From CAZXFH01 sp964640055 (lineage in GTDB: Bacteria > Fidelibacterota > UBA2242 > JAFGTP01), in NCBI GenBank assembly GCA_964640055.1, contig CAZXFH010000005.1, positions 1 to 64,000 of the forward strand: 64,000 bases of DNA. Direction: 5' to 3'. The notes below the pieces were generated by a model. That model searched no databases and was not told where the DNA came from. It saw only the letters and a list, made by a program, of their open reading frames with translations. The position numbers and the translations under genes are program-made. Below are positions 27,326 through 35,097 of the stretch, in pieces (the stretch's first letter is position 1; every line of letters begins with the position of its first letter).

Positions 27326-28033
27326 ATGGTCATTTTACCCATTAAAAACAGTTCCAAAACCCATGCGGTCAACCCCGGCAAGATCATTGCCCTGGGACTG
27401 AATTATCGCGCCCATATTGAAGAGAGCGTCAGTGTCAAAGCCAAGGGATTTACCCATGAGACACCGTCCGAGCCGGTTCTTTTTAATAAAACCCCCAATG
27501 TATTAATTGCTTCGGGGGAACCGATTATTATTCCGGCCTTTATCAAAAACTATCATTTCAAACAACCACGTACCGATTATGAAGCTGAGTTGGCGATCAT
27601 CATCAGGCAGCGTTGTAAAAATATAACTCCATCCCAAGCCGGAGGGATGATCGCCGGTTATACCTGCATGAATGACGTCAGCCAGCGCAACCTGCAGACC
27701 GGTGATAAATCTGGGTGGTTTCGGGGCAAATCTTTGGATACCTTTGGCCCTATTGGTCCCGTTTTGGTACCGCCGGAGGAAATCGGTAATCCTCAAAACC
27801 TGCGCATTGAATGTCGTCTCAACGGCCAGACCGTTCAATCTGCCAATACCCGTCAAATGATCTTTTCCATCCCGGAGATTATTGCTTTCGTATCACAAAA
27901 TTTCACTCTAATACCCGGTGATCTCATCATGACCGGGACGCCAGCGGGCGTCGGACCTCTCCAGGCTGGCGATATCGTGGAGGTGGAGATTGAAAATATC
28001 GGGATTCTGCGCAATCCGGTCAAATCAGAGTAG
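27326..28033 (+). CDS. Fumarylacetoacetate hydrolase (FAH) family protein
   Basis: A 235-residue enzyme of the FAH superfamily, which cleaves C-C bonds or hydrates/decarboxylates acylpyruvates and related 2-oxo acids with a bound divalent metal. Family signatures are GLNYRAHIEE, EPVLFNKTP, the metal-binding DYEAELAIII (about 72-81), GYTCMNDVSQRNLQ, KSLDTFGPIGP, and TGTPAGVGP near the end. GGGAGGA precedes the ATG. It stands alone on the plus strand between minus-strand genes. Specificity is not determinable; acylpyruvase-like is the best guess. Confidence 0.88.
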   Translation: MVILPIKNSSKTHAVNPGKIIALGLNYRAHIEESVSVKAKGFTHETPSEPVLFNKTPNVLIASGEPIIIPAFIKNYHFKQPRTDYEAELAIIIRQRCKNITPSQAGGMIAGYTCMNDVSQRNLQTGDKSGWFRGKSLDTFGPIGPVLVPPEEIGNPQNLRIECRLNGQTVQSANTRQMIFSIPEIIAFVSQNFTLIPGDLIMTGTPAGVGPLQAGDIVEVEIENIGILRNPVKSE

Positions 28034-28081
28034 CTGACATCTCTAAACTTTATGCTTGATAATATATTCCTGATTCAGGCT

Positions 28082-28561
28082 TTATTTCGTCTGAAGACAG
28101 GTTTTTATGGTGGCAATACTCAGTCCGGTTTTTTCTGCCACACCTTTCTCGGAAAGCCCCTGGCCTGTCAGCCTCCGGACAAAACAGGGCATGGATTCGC
28201 CAACCTCAATCAAATTATCGTCGGGATCATAAAACCGGATGGTCCGCTGTCCCCATTTTTCAGTTATAACCGGGTGTAAATATTGGAGGTTCTGCCTTTC
28301 CAAACTCAATACAATCCTCTCAAAATCATCAGTTTCAAAACATAACTCCAGATTTTTATTACCCCCGGCATAAAATCCTTTTTGGCGGTATTTGAGAATG
28401 GGATATTCCGGATGCAACTGCCACAGCGACAGGCCACACTTCAACATGGTACAGTTGCCCAGATCAAATTCAATCTCCTGCCCAAGTACATCCCGGTAAA
28501 AAGCGCTTAAGCGTTTTATATCTTTGGTTATAATTACGGCTGAATGAAACGCCAATTGCAC
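28082..28561 (-). CDS. VOC-family (glyoxalase/bleomycin resistance) protein
   Basis: A 159-residue protein with the two-module VOC fold. The first module starts HSAVIITKDIKRLSAFYRDVLG, and the second contains IRFYDPDDNLIEVGE. A C-terminal tail (about 125-155) includes a short helix-turn-helix-like stretch (GLSEKGVAEKTGLSIATIKTCL), also seen in other members. Substrate unknown. It begins 17 nt after the frameshifted DUF4180 gene, so the two were or are an operon. Confidence 0.8.
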   Translation of the reverse strand: MQLAFHSAVIITKDIKRLSAFYRDVLGQEIEFDLGNCTMLKCGLSLWQLHPEYPILKYRQKGFYAGGNKNLELCFETDDFERIVLSLERQNLQYLHPVITEKWGQRTIRFYDPDDNLIEVGESMPCFVRRLTGQGLSEKGVAEKTGLSIATIKTCLQTK

Positions 28562-28578
28562 GGCTTAACCCTCCCGCT

Positions 28579-28957
28579 TTAATGTTGAAGTAACCACTCC
28601 AGGGCGGTGGCCTTATCCATAAACATACGGTAATGACCGCCGCCTTTGGTTTCTTGGATTAACTCCCGGAGACGCTGCGACAGTTGTAGTTCCGGTGAAG
28701 ACAGAATGGCCAACTTGAGATAATAATTGATAAACTTTTGCAGGGTAAGACCGGCCGTTTCCAAACTCAGATCAAAAAAAATCCGCTGGCAAATTATCAC
28801 AATACAGCAACAGACGTTGCGTGTTATGTTCCCCACAATAGCCGCTCGAATCCACCGCTTCCTGCTCATCCCGGATAAGCGGCTGTCCCGGGGTACCGGC
28901 GATATAAATTTTTCCGTCTTTTTGCATCACTTTCGCATGCATAGCCTTATCCCCCAC
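28579..28957 (-). pseudogene. DUF4180 gene with a frameshift at an 8-nt homopolymer
   Basis: Two overlapping frames together make one DUF4180-like protein of about 125 residues. The upstream frame (28957 down to 28772) ends ...LLLYCDNLPADFF, and the downstream frame (to 28579) continues DLSLETAGLTLQKFINYY...LKLAIL and ends ATALEWLLQH. The break falls in a run of eight T on the coding strand (near 28774-28781); seven T would restore the frame. This may be a sequencing or assembly error, a true mutation, or slippage. The GTG at 28957 or the ATG at 28942 is the likely start. Confidence 0.7.
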
Positions 28958-29118
28958 TTTTTGTGCGCCCTAATCTATTCGATGATTAAATTTGATCCAA
29001 CAAAAAGATATCAATTGTTTTTTGGTGGAAGGGGATCGCAACATTCGGACAATGCAAATGTCTATCATTTTTAAAAGTCACTTGTAATTTCCCCGTGGTT
29101 ATCATAATATTGCCCAGC

Positions 29119-30201
29119 ATGAAAAACCTTAAGAAAAACATAATTCCCTTTGGTCGGCAGATGCTTGGCTTTTTTATTGTATGTGGGATTATGCTGTCCT
29201 GCTCGGGACCGGACAGTCCGGTAAAATTCAAATCCTACTCTCTGGATAAAGCTGTTACTATAGCCCGACAAAAGCATAAACTGGTTTTGGTAAACTTTTT
29301 CAATCCCACCTGAGGGCCCTGTCATAAACTAGACCAGTTGGTCTTTGCCGATGATAGTATTGCCCCTTATCTAAACGCCCATTTTGTGAATCTGCGCATT
29401 AACCTTGTAAAAGAGCAAAATGAGTCCCTGGCCGATACCTACCACATCTCGCGTTATCCCACCGTAGTGCTGTTTGATACCTGTGGAGCAGAAATCGACC
29501 GGATCAGTGGCTTTACACTGTCTAAGGCAACTTATTTTCAAAAGATCAAGCAGTATCAGCACCATGAAAAAACTTATCAGTCGATCAGAAGGGCTTATCG
29601 GCACGACAGCACCAACATTCACCTGGCTTTTCAGCTGGCTAAAAAATATGTTGCGCGTTATCAAAGCGCATGGGCCGAATCCCTGTTTAACAAGATTCTT
29701 GCTCTTGACCGGCAGGATACAAGTGGCTATCATGCGGATTGTTTGTATTCGCTTGCCATGGACAGCACCAGAAATCACAATGACCTTAGTCTGTTAAAAC
29801 GGATCGTGCCCGATCTACAGATCAGATCCCAACAGTACCGCGGGTATCTTACCCTGATCAACCATTATCGTAAATTAAAGGATAACGCTCATACACTGGC
29901 TTATTTGGAAGCTGCCCTGCAGAAGCTACCGGATAATGAAATCATTTTGTATTATTATGGCTCATACATTCAGGAAAACTCAATCAGAGAACACTATGGT
30001 CGTGGCATCTCACGCATGCGGTCTGCCCTGAAGTTAAACGATCAAAAAGCACAAAATTGGCGGGTCCTGGCCCGGCTGTATTATCAATCCGGGCAACTCC
30101 CCGCAGCGATTGACGCCATGCAACATGCAGTGGCTTTGCGCCCCAAGAGTAGTCATTATCGACAGGCTTTAAAGGCTTTCAAAGCCGAACATTCACTTTG
30201 A
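29119..30201 (+). CDS. Thioredoxin-fold TPR lipoprotein with in-frame UGA at the first catalytic Cys (candidate selenoprotein)
   Basis: Reading through one TGA (29311-29313, codon 65) gives a continuous 360-residue protein. It has a signal peptide with lipobox (IMLSC, Cys about 29), then a thioredoxin-like domain: LVLVNFFNPT-[UGA]-GPCHKLDQLVFAD, ending with the cis-Pro motif RYPTVVLF. TPR-like helices fill about 150-360 (ARLYYQSGQLPAAIDAMQHAVALRP). The UGA replaces exactly the first Cys of the redox motif CGPC. The downstream 290 codons keep frame and family features, and a SECIS-like hairpin follows the UGA, so selenocysteine insertion is plausible. A nonsense mutation or base error is the alternative. 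No selenocysteine machinery is in the window. No strong ribosome site; a GTG at 29095 is an alternative start. Confidence 0.6.
29321..29355 (+). promoter_or_regulatory. SECIS-like hairpin downstream of the in-frame UGA
   Basis: GTCAT (29321-29325) pairs with ATGAT (29351-29355). After an internal loop, AGACC (29331-29335) pairs with GGTCT (29340-29344), closing the tetraloop AGTT. The loop begins 22 nt after the UGA and has G at its second position, as commonly described for bacterial SECIS elements. A competing short hairpin AACT/AGTT exists. Suggestive, not proven. Confidence 0.4.
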
Positions 30202-30350
30202 AAATCTCTCATCCGGCAGTTTCCCTTTTAAAACAATTAACCTAATATTCAACACACTTCCCCTACAATAGCGCTATAATCAGCGCTGCATTTTTAACTT
30301 TTTTAATCCTTCCCTTGTCTAATAGGATGCTACCGATAATGGAGGTCTGT

Positions 30351-30707
30351 TTGTCCCCTAAAATCTCATCCCAACAATCCAAATCAAATCAAAATCATAG
30401 CTCTTGCTTTACAACGGATGACCTGGCATTTTCCGCCTATCTGAAAGTTAAAGGGTTTAAACTGATCCAATTCAATCAAAATCAATCCAATTGTCACTTC
30501 GGCTTTGCTTTGGAGCCGCAGCAGGTTAAGCGGTTGTTCATTGATTTTATTAACAGCCCCTTTGCAGCCTATTATAACACCCTAAGAAACTTGAAAAAAT
30601 TTTTTAAGGAGACACACCATGAAAACCATGTATCACATTGGACTCAGCCTGGTGATTCTAGCGCTGTTAACCAGCCTGGCTTTGGGTCAGTCTTTTCCAC
30701 CCGGTAA
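30351..30707 (+). CDS. DUF5659-like small protein overlapping the next gene
   Basis: Residues carrying TTDDLAFSAYLKVKGFKLIQF...FGFALEPQQVKRLFIDF and YYNTLRNLKKFF match the DUF5659 pattern, a short domain of unknown function. A TTG at 30351 with GGAGG 5 nt upstream is the best start; the ATG at 30327 is an alternative without a ribosome site. After the domain the frame continues 89 nt into the next gene in another frame. One extra T in the T6 run at 30600-30605 would place a TAA immediately after the domain and before the next gene's ribosome site. The tail (about 33 residues) is therefore doubtful. Confidence 0.5.
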   Translation: MSPKISSQQSKSNQNHSSCFTTDDLAFSAYLKVKGFKLIQFNQNQSNCHFGFALEPQQVKRLFIDFINSPFAAYYNTLRNLKKFFKETHHENHVSHWTQPGDSSAVNQPGFGSVFSTR

Positions 30708-31797
30708 CCAGCAGGGTAATTTCGGACCGGGTGGTGGTCAGCATCAGGGCAATCACTTTGGCGCTGGTGGCTTGCACTTTCATTTCTGGCACTCCATTTT
30801 TGATCAGCTAACAGCAGAGCAGCGGGCCCTGCTTCAGAAGACTGTAAGCAACCGGCGGGCGACAGGAGCTGGTCCCGCTGAAATTCACACCGCAGTAACA
30901 GATTTGCTGGAAAGTTGGGGAATCGAGTTGCCCGAGTATCCCGGCCCTAATTTCGGTTCGGGACCACGCTTGTCTTGGTTCATTTTCAGCCGGTTATCAC
31001 CCGCACAGCGGACTATTTTGTGCGATACCATTCAGGAATTAAGAGAAAATAACGCTGCACCCGAGGAAATTCAGTCTGCTGTCTTGGCATTATTAACGGA
31101 TTGGGGAATCGAATTACCAGAGGATTTATCTTTTGGGCCACACCCGCGGCTCAGATTCCTGCAGTTCATCTGGAATCAGCTAACTGTGGAACAACAGGCA
31201 ACGCTACGGGATACCATCCAGGAATTAAGCGCAAACGATGCCTCACCGGAAGAGATCCACACAACGATCCGGGAATTATTAGCCGACTGGGATATCGAAC
31301 TGCCCGCAGAGGGGGTTTTTCATCCTCACCTTCGCTTAAGAATTCTGCACAACATATGGCATCAATTAACCGATGACCAGCGGCAAACCATCCATCAAAC
31401 TGTTCAGGAACTGCATGCGGAGGGAGCAACTCCGACCGAGATAAGAGCGGCAATTCTGGATCTATTAAATGAATGGGGTTTTAATGAGCCTGGCGAAAAA
31501 GCCCGGAATAACGCTCGGCCCATGCTTAAAAATACCGGTAATTTCCCCAATCCCTTTAATCCGGACACCCATATTGCCTACACGCTCAACAATCCGGCGC
31601 AGGTTAAAGTCAGTATTTTCGATACCAACGGGCGGCTGATTAACACTTTAACCAATGCTTATCAAGCAGCTGGAAATTACAATGTTTATTGGAATGGCAA
31701 GACCCAAAATAGCCGGCCGGTTCCCTCCGGAATTTATTTTTACCGCATCAATGCCGGACAAGAATCCATTACCCAAGGTATGATCCTGATGAAATAA
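30619..31797 (+). CDS. Secreted protein with four 62-residue repeats and T9SS-like sorting domain
   Basis: A 392-residue protein. The signal peptide ends near ALGQS (residue 24), followed by a Gly/Gln/His-rich linker (25-55). Four helical repeats start near residues 57, 119, 181 and 243, an exact 62-residue period. Each contains the pattern LTxEQRxxLxxTIQELxxxxAxPEEIxxAIxxLLxDWGIELP. The C-terminal sorting domain covers about 305-392 (GNFPNPFNPDTHIAY, SIFDTNGRLINTL, SGIYFYRI). AAGGAG is 7 nt before the ATG. I do not recognise the repeat family, and its role is unknown. Confidence 0.8.
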   Translation: MKTMYHIGLSLVILALLTSLALGQSFPPGNQQGNFGPGGGQHQGNHFGAGGLHFHFWHSIFDQLTAEQRALLQKTVSNRRATGAGPAEIHTAVTDLLESWGIELPEYPGPNFGSGPRLSWFIFSRLSPAQRTILCDTIQELRENNAAPEEIQSAVLALLTDWGIELPEDLSFGPHPRLRFLQFIWNQLTVEQQATLRDTIQELSANDASPEEIHTTIRELLADWDIELPAEGVFHPHLRLRILHNIWHQLTDDQRQTIHQTVQELHAEGATPTEIRAAILDLLNEWGFNEPGEKARNNARPMLKNTGNFPNPFNPDTHIAYTLNNPAQVKVSIFDTNGRLINTLTNAYQAAGNYNVYWNGKTQNSRPVPSGIYFYRINAGQESITQGMILMK

Positions 31798-31867
31798 AGT
31801 AGCGCTTACTATTAAAAACTAACATTCTATGCATTTCTATTTTTCTCAATCCTACCTGCTCCCAATA

Positions 31868-31900
31868 CTCTCCCCGCTTGCAACCCTCAGGCGGGGAGAG
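31868..31900 (+). terminator. Intrinsic terminator after the repeat protein
   Basis: Perfect 10-bp GC-rich stem CTCTCCCCGC (31868-31877) and GCGGGGAGAG (31891-31900) with a 13-nt loop, followed by CGTTTTAAAATTT. It is 70 nt past the stop at 31797. Confidence 0.75.
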
Positions 31901-32018
31901 CGTTTTAAAATTTACTCAACCGCGATCACTATATGTAAAATAAGGGGTGGATTAACTAAAACTGGTTTCATCATATCCTCTACTAAGACCAAACATCTCA
32001 AAAGAGAAGTAGTAATTA

Positions 32019-32825
32019 ATGTTAACTGTCAACCCTCTGAAGCGATATCTACCCTTGGCGATAATCCTTTCCTTACCACTTATCAACAGCTGTAATCAGC
32101 TGGATATCGGTAGCCAATGGATCACTCAGCCGATGGTTATCGACGGTCAGGCTGCTGACTGGCAGGGTATGCTGGTTTTTCCGGAGAAGGAAGCCCTGGG
32201 GTTGGGCGTGGCTAATGATGCAGATAATCTATACCTTTGTATAATCACTTCCGATCCCCAGTTAAGACGCTTAATTATGGTACGCGGTCTTACCATCTGG
32301 ATTAACGTACAAGGAAAACGCAAACAGACCTACGGTATAAAATATCCCCTTGGTCTGCTTGCAGGTGGCTTTGCCCCCGGGAAAATCCGGCCGGAAAACA
32401 GAAATTGGGATCGTTTTGCACCGGAAATGGTGAGGCTGTCCACTGAATTCGAAATTCTAGTTGATAAAAAACAGGGAGTGCGCATTCCTGTCTATGGGAA
32501 TAATCATCAAATCGTCCTCAAATATCGCGTTAACCATGATCAATTCATTTATGAATTAAAGCTGCCTTTCAATCAAATATTTCAGGAAACTACTGTACCT
32601 GTGCTTGAGGACGGACAATCAGCGACCCTGGGTTTTCAAGTGGCTGAACTGGATATAAACACATTCCGGGCAGGCCGGGGCGGCCAGCGACCCTTCCGGT
32701 CTTCGGGCAGTATGCCGGCGGGGGGCAGACAAGGCAGGAGCAGAGGCTACGGAGCACCGCGCGCCAGGCCAGCAGAAGGATTGGAATTCTGGATAGAGAT
32801 AACCTTAGCGACCCCTCAGCAGTAA
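32019..32825 (+). CDS. Lipoprotein with CBM9/DOMON-like beta-sandwich domain
   Basis: A 268-residue predicted lipoprotein with lipobox LINSC (Cys about 25). The domain after it (about 38-220) has the pattern of carbohydrate-binding family 9-like sandwiches (VIDGQAADWQGM, NDADNLYLCIITSDPQLRRLIMVRGLTIWIN). A Gly/Arg-rich low-complexity stretch follows at about 222-255, before a final beta strand (LEFWIEITLATPQ). Ligand unknown. The ribosome site is weak. It has no close operon partners. Confidence 0.65.
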   Translation: MLTVNPLKRYLPLAIILSLPLINSCNQLDIGSQWITQPMVIDGQAADWQGMLVFPEKEALGLGVANDADNLYLCIITSDPQLRRLIMVRGLTIWINVQGKRKQTYGIKYPLGLLAGGFAPGKIRPENRNWDRFAPEMVRLSTEFEILVDKKQGVRIPVYGNNHQIVLKYRVNHDQFIYELKLPFNQIFQETTVPVLEDGQSATLGFQVAELDINTFRAGRGGQRPFRSSGSMPAGGRQGRSRGYGAPRARPAEGLEFWIEITLATPQQ

Positions 32826-32954
32826 GTACACATTTCAAATAATTATTACAATTCTATTATTACCGATTTTACCTTGGGGTTATTATTGCATCGCCTTTTT
32901 ATAATAGAAAACAGAAATATTTATCCTTTATAATCCCTGAAGCGTCGGATCGTA

Positions 32955-34223
32955 TCAAGTTTTAGCCTTCCGCTGCACCAGATCATAGGCTGCGTGCCCG
33001 GCCCGCTCCAGAATTTCATCTTCACCGGCCACTTTCCGGTTCCGCATCAAGACTTTCCCGTTACAGATAGTCGTATCCACGCAGGATCCGTTGGCAGCAT
33101 AGACCAGGTTGGAGGTTAAATTGTGCAGGGGGGTCATGCAGACATCCTGCCGGTCGATCAGAATCAAATCTGCGATTTGACCCACAGCCACCTTACCGGC
33201 ATTAATCCCGAACATGCGCGCGCCATTCCGGGTGGCCATATCCAGCACCTCCTGAGCCGGCATTGAGGTCGGATCCATAACATCCAATTTACTTAAAGCA
33301 GAGGCAAATTTCATTTCCTCGATCATATCCAGGTTGTTGTTGGAAGCACAGCCATCGGTCCCCAGAGCGATTTGCAGACCGGCTTGCTGTAATTTGGTAT
33401 AGGAAAAACAGCCCGAGGCCAACTTCATATTTGAAACCGGCAAATGGACGATCTTCACCTCATTTTCTTTTAATAATTTAACTTCTCTTTCAGACAGCCA
33501 GATACAGTGGCTTGCGATGAGATTGGGTCCCAAAAGACCGATATCAGCTAGATATTCAACGGGCCGTTTGCCATGCTTTTGTACACAATTGTCGACCTCA
33601 TCCTGGGATTCGGACAGGTGAATATGAATTGTACACCCCTGAGCAGCAGCAAATTCCTGGACCCAGCGCAGGGATTTTTCCGAAACCGTATAGATCGCAT
33701 GGGGACCCAGGGCAAATTGAATCCGGTCGGAATAGCGACTGATCTCTTCACATAATTTTTCACTGGTTTGGATCTGTTGTTGTGCTTGCTCGGCGTCGAA
33801 AAGATCAATAAATACACTGCTCAGCACCGCCCGTATTCCCATCTCTTCCACCGCCCGGGCCGTACCATGAAAGTGCCAGTACATATCATTAAAAAAAGTG
33901 GTGCCGCTTTTGATCATTTCCAGGCAGGCCAATTTAGCACCCCAGTAAACATCCTCCTCGGTAATATGTTCTTCCAGGGGCCAGATCTTCTCCTGCAGCC
34001 ATTGTTGCACCGGCAGGTCATCGGAATAACCGCGCATCAGGCTCATGGCGGCATGGGTATGAGCATTGTAAAAAGCCGGCAGAACCCCTTTGCCCCGCGC
34101 ATCAATGACCTGATGGTCGCCCCGATCTGAAATAGTGTCTTCAATCCGGCTGATTTTATGCTTTTCTATCAGAATATCTTGGGATTGCCCGTTGAGCCAA
34201 GCCTGCTTAATCAAAATCCCCAC
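32955..34223 (-). CDS. mtaD: 5-methylthioadenosine/S-adenosylhomocysteine deaminase (amidohydrolase)
   Basis: A 422-residue metal-dependent amidohydrolase of the MtaD/TrzA group, which deaminates methylthioadenosine, SAH or adenosine to the inosine forms. The metal ligands are visible: HTH at residues 55-57, a later HIHLSE, SHCIWL, and the catalytic LGTDGCASNNNLDM. The start is GTG at 34223 with GGGAG 5 nt upstream. It follows the phosphorylase gene by 15 nt on the same strand. The pair suggests that methylthioadenosine is first deaminated and the product then phosphorolysed. Confidence 0.88.
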   Translation of the reverse strand: MGILIKQAWLNGQSQDILIEKHKISRIEDTISDRGDHQVIDARGKGVLPAFYNAHTHAAMSLMRGYSDDLPVQQWLQEKIWPLEEHITEEDVYWGAKLACLEMIKSGTTFFNDMYWHFHGTARAVEEMGIRAVLSSVFIDLFDAEQAQQQIQTSEKLCEEISRYSDRIQFALGPHAIYTVSEKSLRWVQEFAAAQGCTIHIHLSESQDEVDNCVQKHGKRPVEYLADIGLLGPNLIASHCIWLSEREVKLLKENEVKIVHLPVSNMKLASGCFSYTKLQQAGLQIALGTDGCASNNNLDMIEEMKFASALSKLDVMDPTSMPAQEVLDMATRNGARMFGINAGKVAVGQIADLILIDRQDVCMTPLHNLTSNLVYAANGSCVDTTICNGKVLMRNRKVAGEDEILERAGHAAYDLVQRKAKT

Positions 34224-34238
34224 AGTAGCTCCCGATAT

Positions 34239-34931
34239 TTATATCTCTACATTTATAATATGATCAAGTAGCTGTTCGACTTTTTCCCGGTTTTTAGCGG
34301 CATTTTTTTGAATGTCTGTGTGGCTCAGTGGTTTATCGGCCACTCCATTGCAATAATTATCAACGCTGCAAATGGCGGCATACGCCAAGCCCAGCTCCTT
34401 GGCCAGAGTCATCTCATGGGCCAGGGTCATCCCCAGGATATCAGCAAATTGGGCAAACATACGAATTTCGGCCGGTGTTTCCAGACGAGGGCCCTGGGTC
34501 TGCAAATAGACCCCCTGTTTCAAGAGGGACATTTGATTTTTTTCTGCCGCTTGTAAAATGAGTTCTCTTAAATCCCGATTCAGTCCGGGAATTGTAAAGC
34601 CCATCTCTTGATGAAAAAAAGTTTTTAATCCGTAAAAATTAATATAATCGTGAGGAATGACCAGTTCACCCGGTTTGACAGAGGGATCGAGGCTGCCGCA
34701 GCTGCCCACGCCAATCACCCGCTGAATGCCCAACTGTTTTAAAGCGGCGATATTGGCGTGGTGATTAATGCGGTGAGGGGGCACTCCACTGGCATGGCGC
34801 TGCAAAAAGCAGGCTTGTTGCCAGCAACAGACTTCCACCGCGCCGAACTCGGTATGGACCTGCGACGGTTGTACCCGTGAAAACAGTTTACAATCCCAGA
34901 GTCCGGTGCCGCCGATAATGGCTAACTTCAT
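34239..34931 (-). CDS. mtnP: Methylthioadenosine/methylthioinosine phosphorylase (MtnP-like)
   Basis: A 230-residue nucleoside phosphorylase of the MTAP/PNP class. Features are the phosphate-binding IGGTGLW at the start, FLQRHASGVPPHRINHHANI, GVGSCGSLDPSVKPGELV, and the base/ribose site TQGPRLETPAEIRMFAQFADILGMTLAHEMTLAKE. The base-contact region reads SVDNYCNG, unlike the usual ATDYD of 6-aminopurine MTAPs, so 6-oxopurine (methylthioinosine) preference is plausible next to a deaminase gene. It lies directly upstream of mtaD in the same operon. Specificity is inferred. Confidence 0.8.
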   Translation of the reverse strand: MKLAIIGGTGLWDCKLFSRVQPSQVHTEFGAVEVCCWQQACFLQRHASGVPPHRINHHANIAALKQLGIQRVIGVGSCGSLDPSVKPGELVIPHDYINFYGLKTFFHQEMGFTIPGLNRDLRELILQAAEKNQMSLLKQGVYLQTQGPRLETPAEIRMFAQFADILGMTLAHEMTLAKELGLAYAAICSVDNYCNGVADKPLSHTDIQKNAAKNREKVEQLLDHIINVEI

Positions 34932-35097
34932 AACTGTGTTTAAATTAAAATAAATAAGGCAAGTATAAAAGCATTAATCCACCCGCAATAACAGCGGTAA
35001 TCAATTTAGTTACACTCATCGCTTCACATCAGAAACTTGTACACGCCGACCGGTTTTGTTTCCAATTCGGATAATATTTAATATATTTAAAAAGACC

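Noticed and set aside
31829..32095. 88-codon plus-strand frame after the repeat protein
   Set aside because: It covers the terminator hairpin at 31868-31900 and overlaps the real lipoprotein start at 32019; composition is not protein-like.
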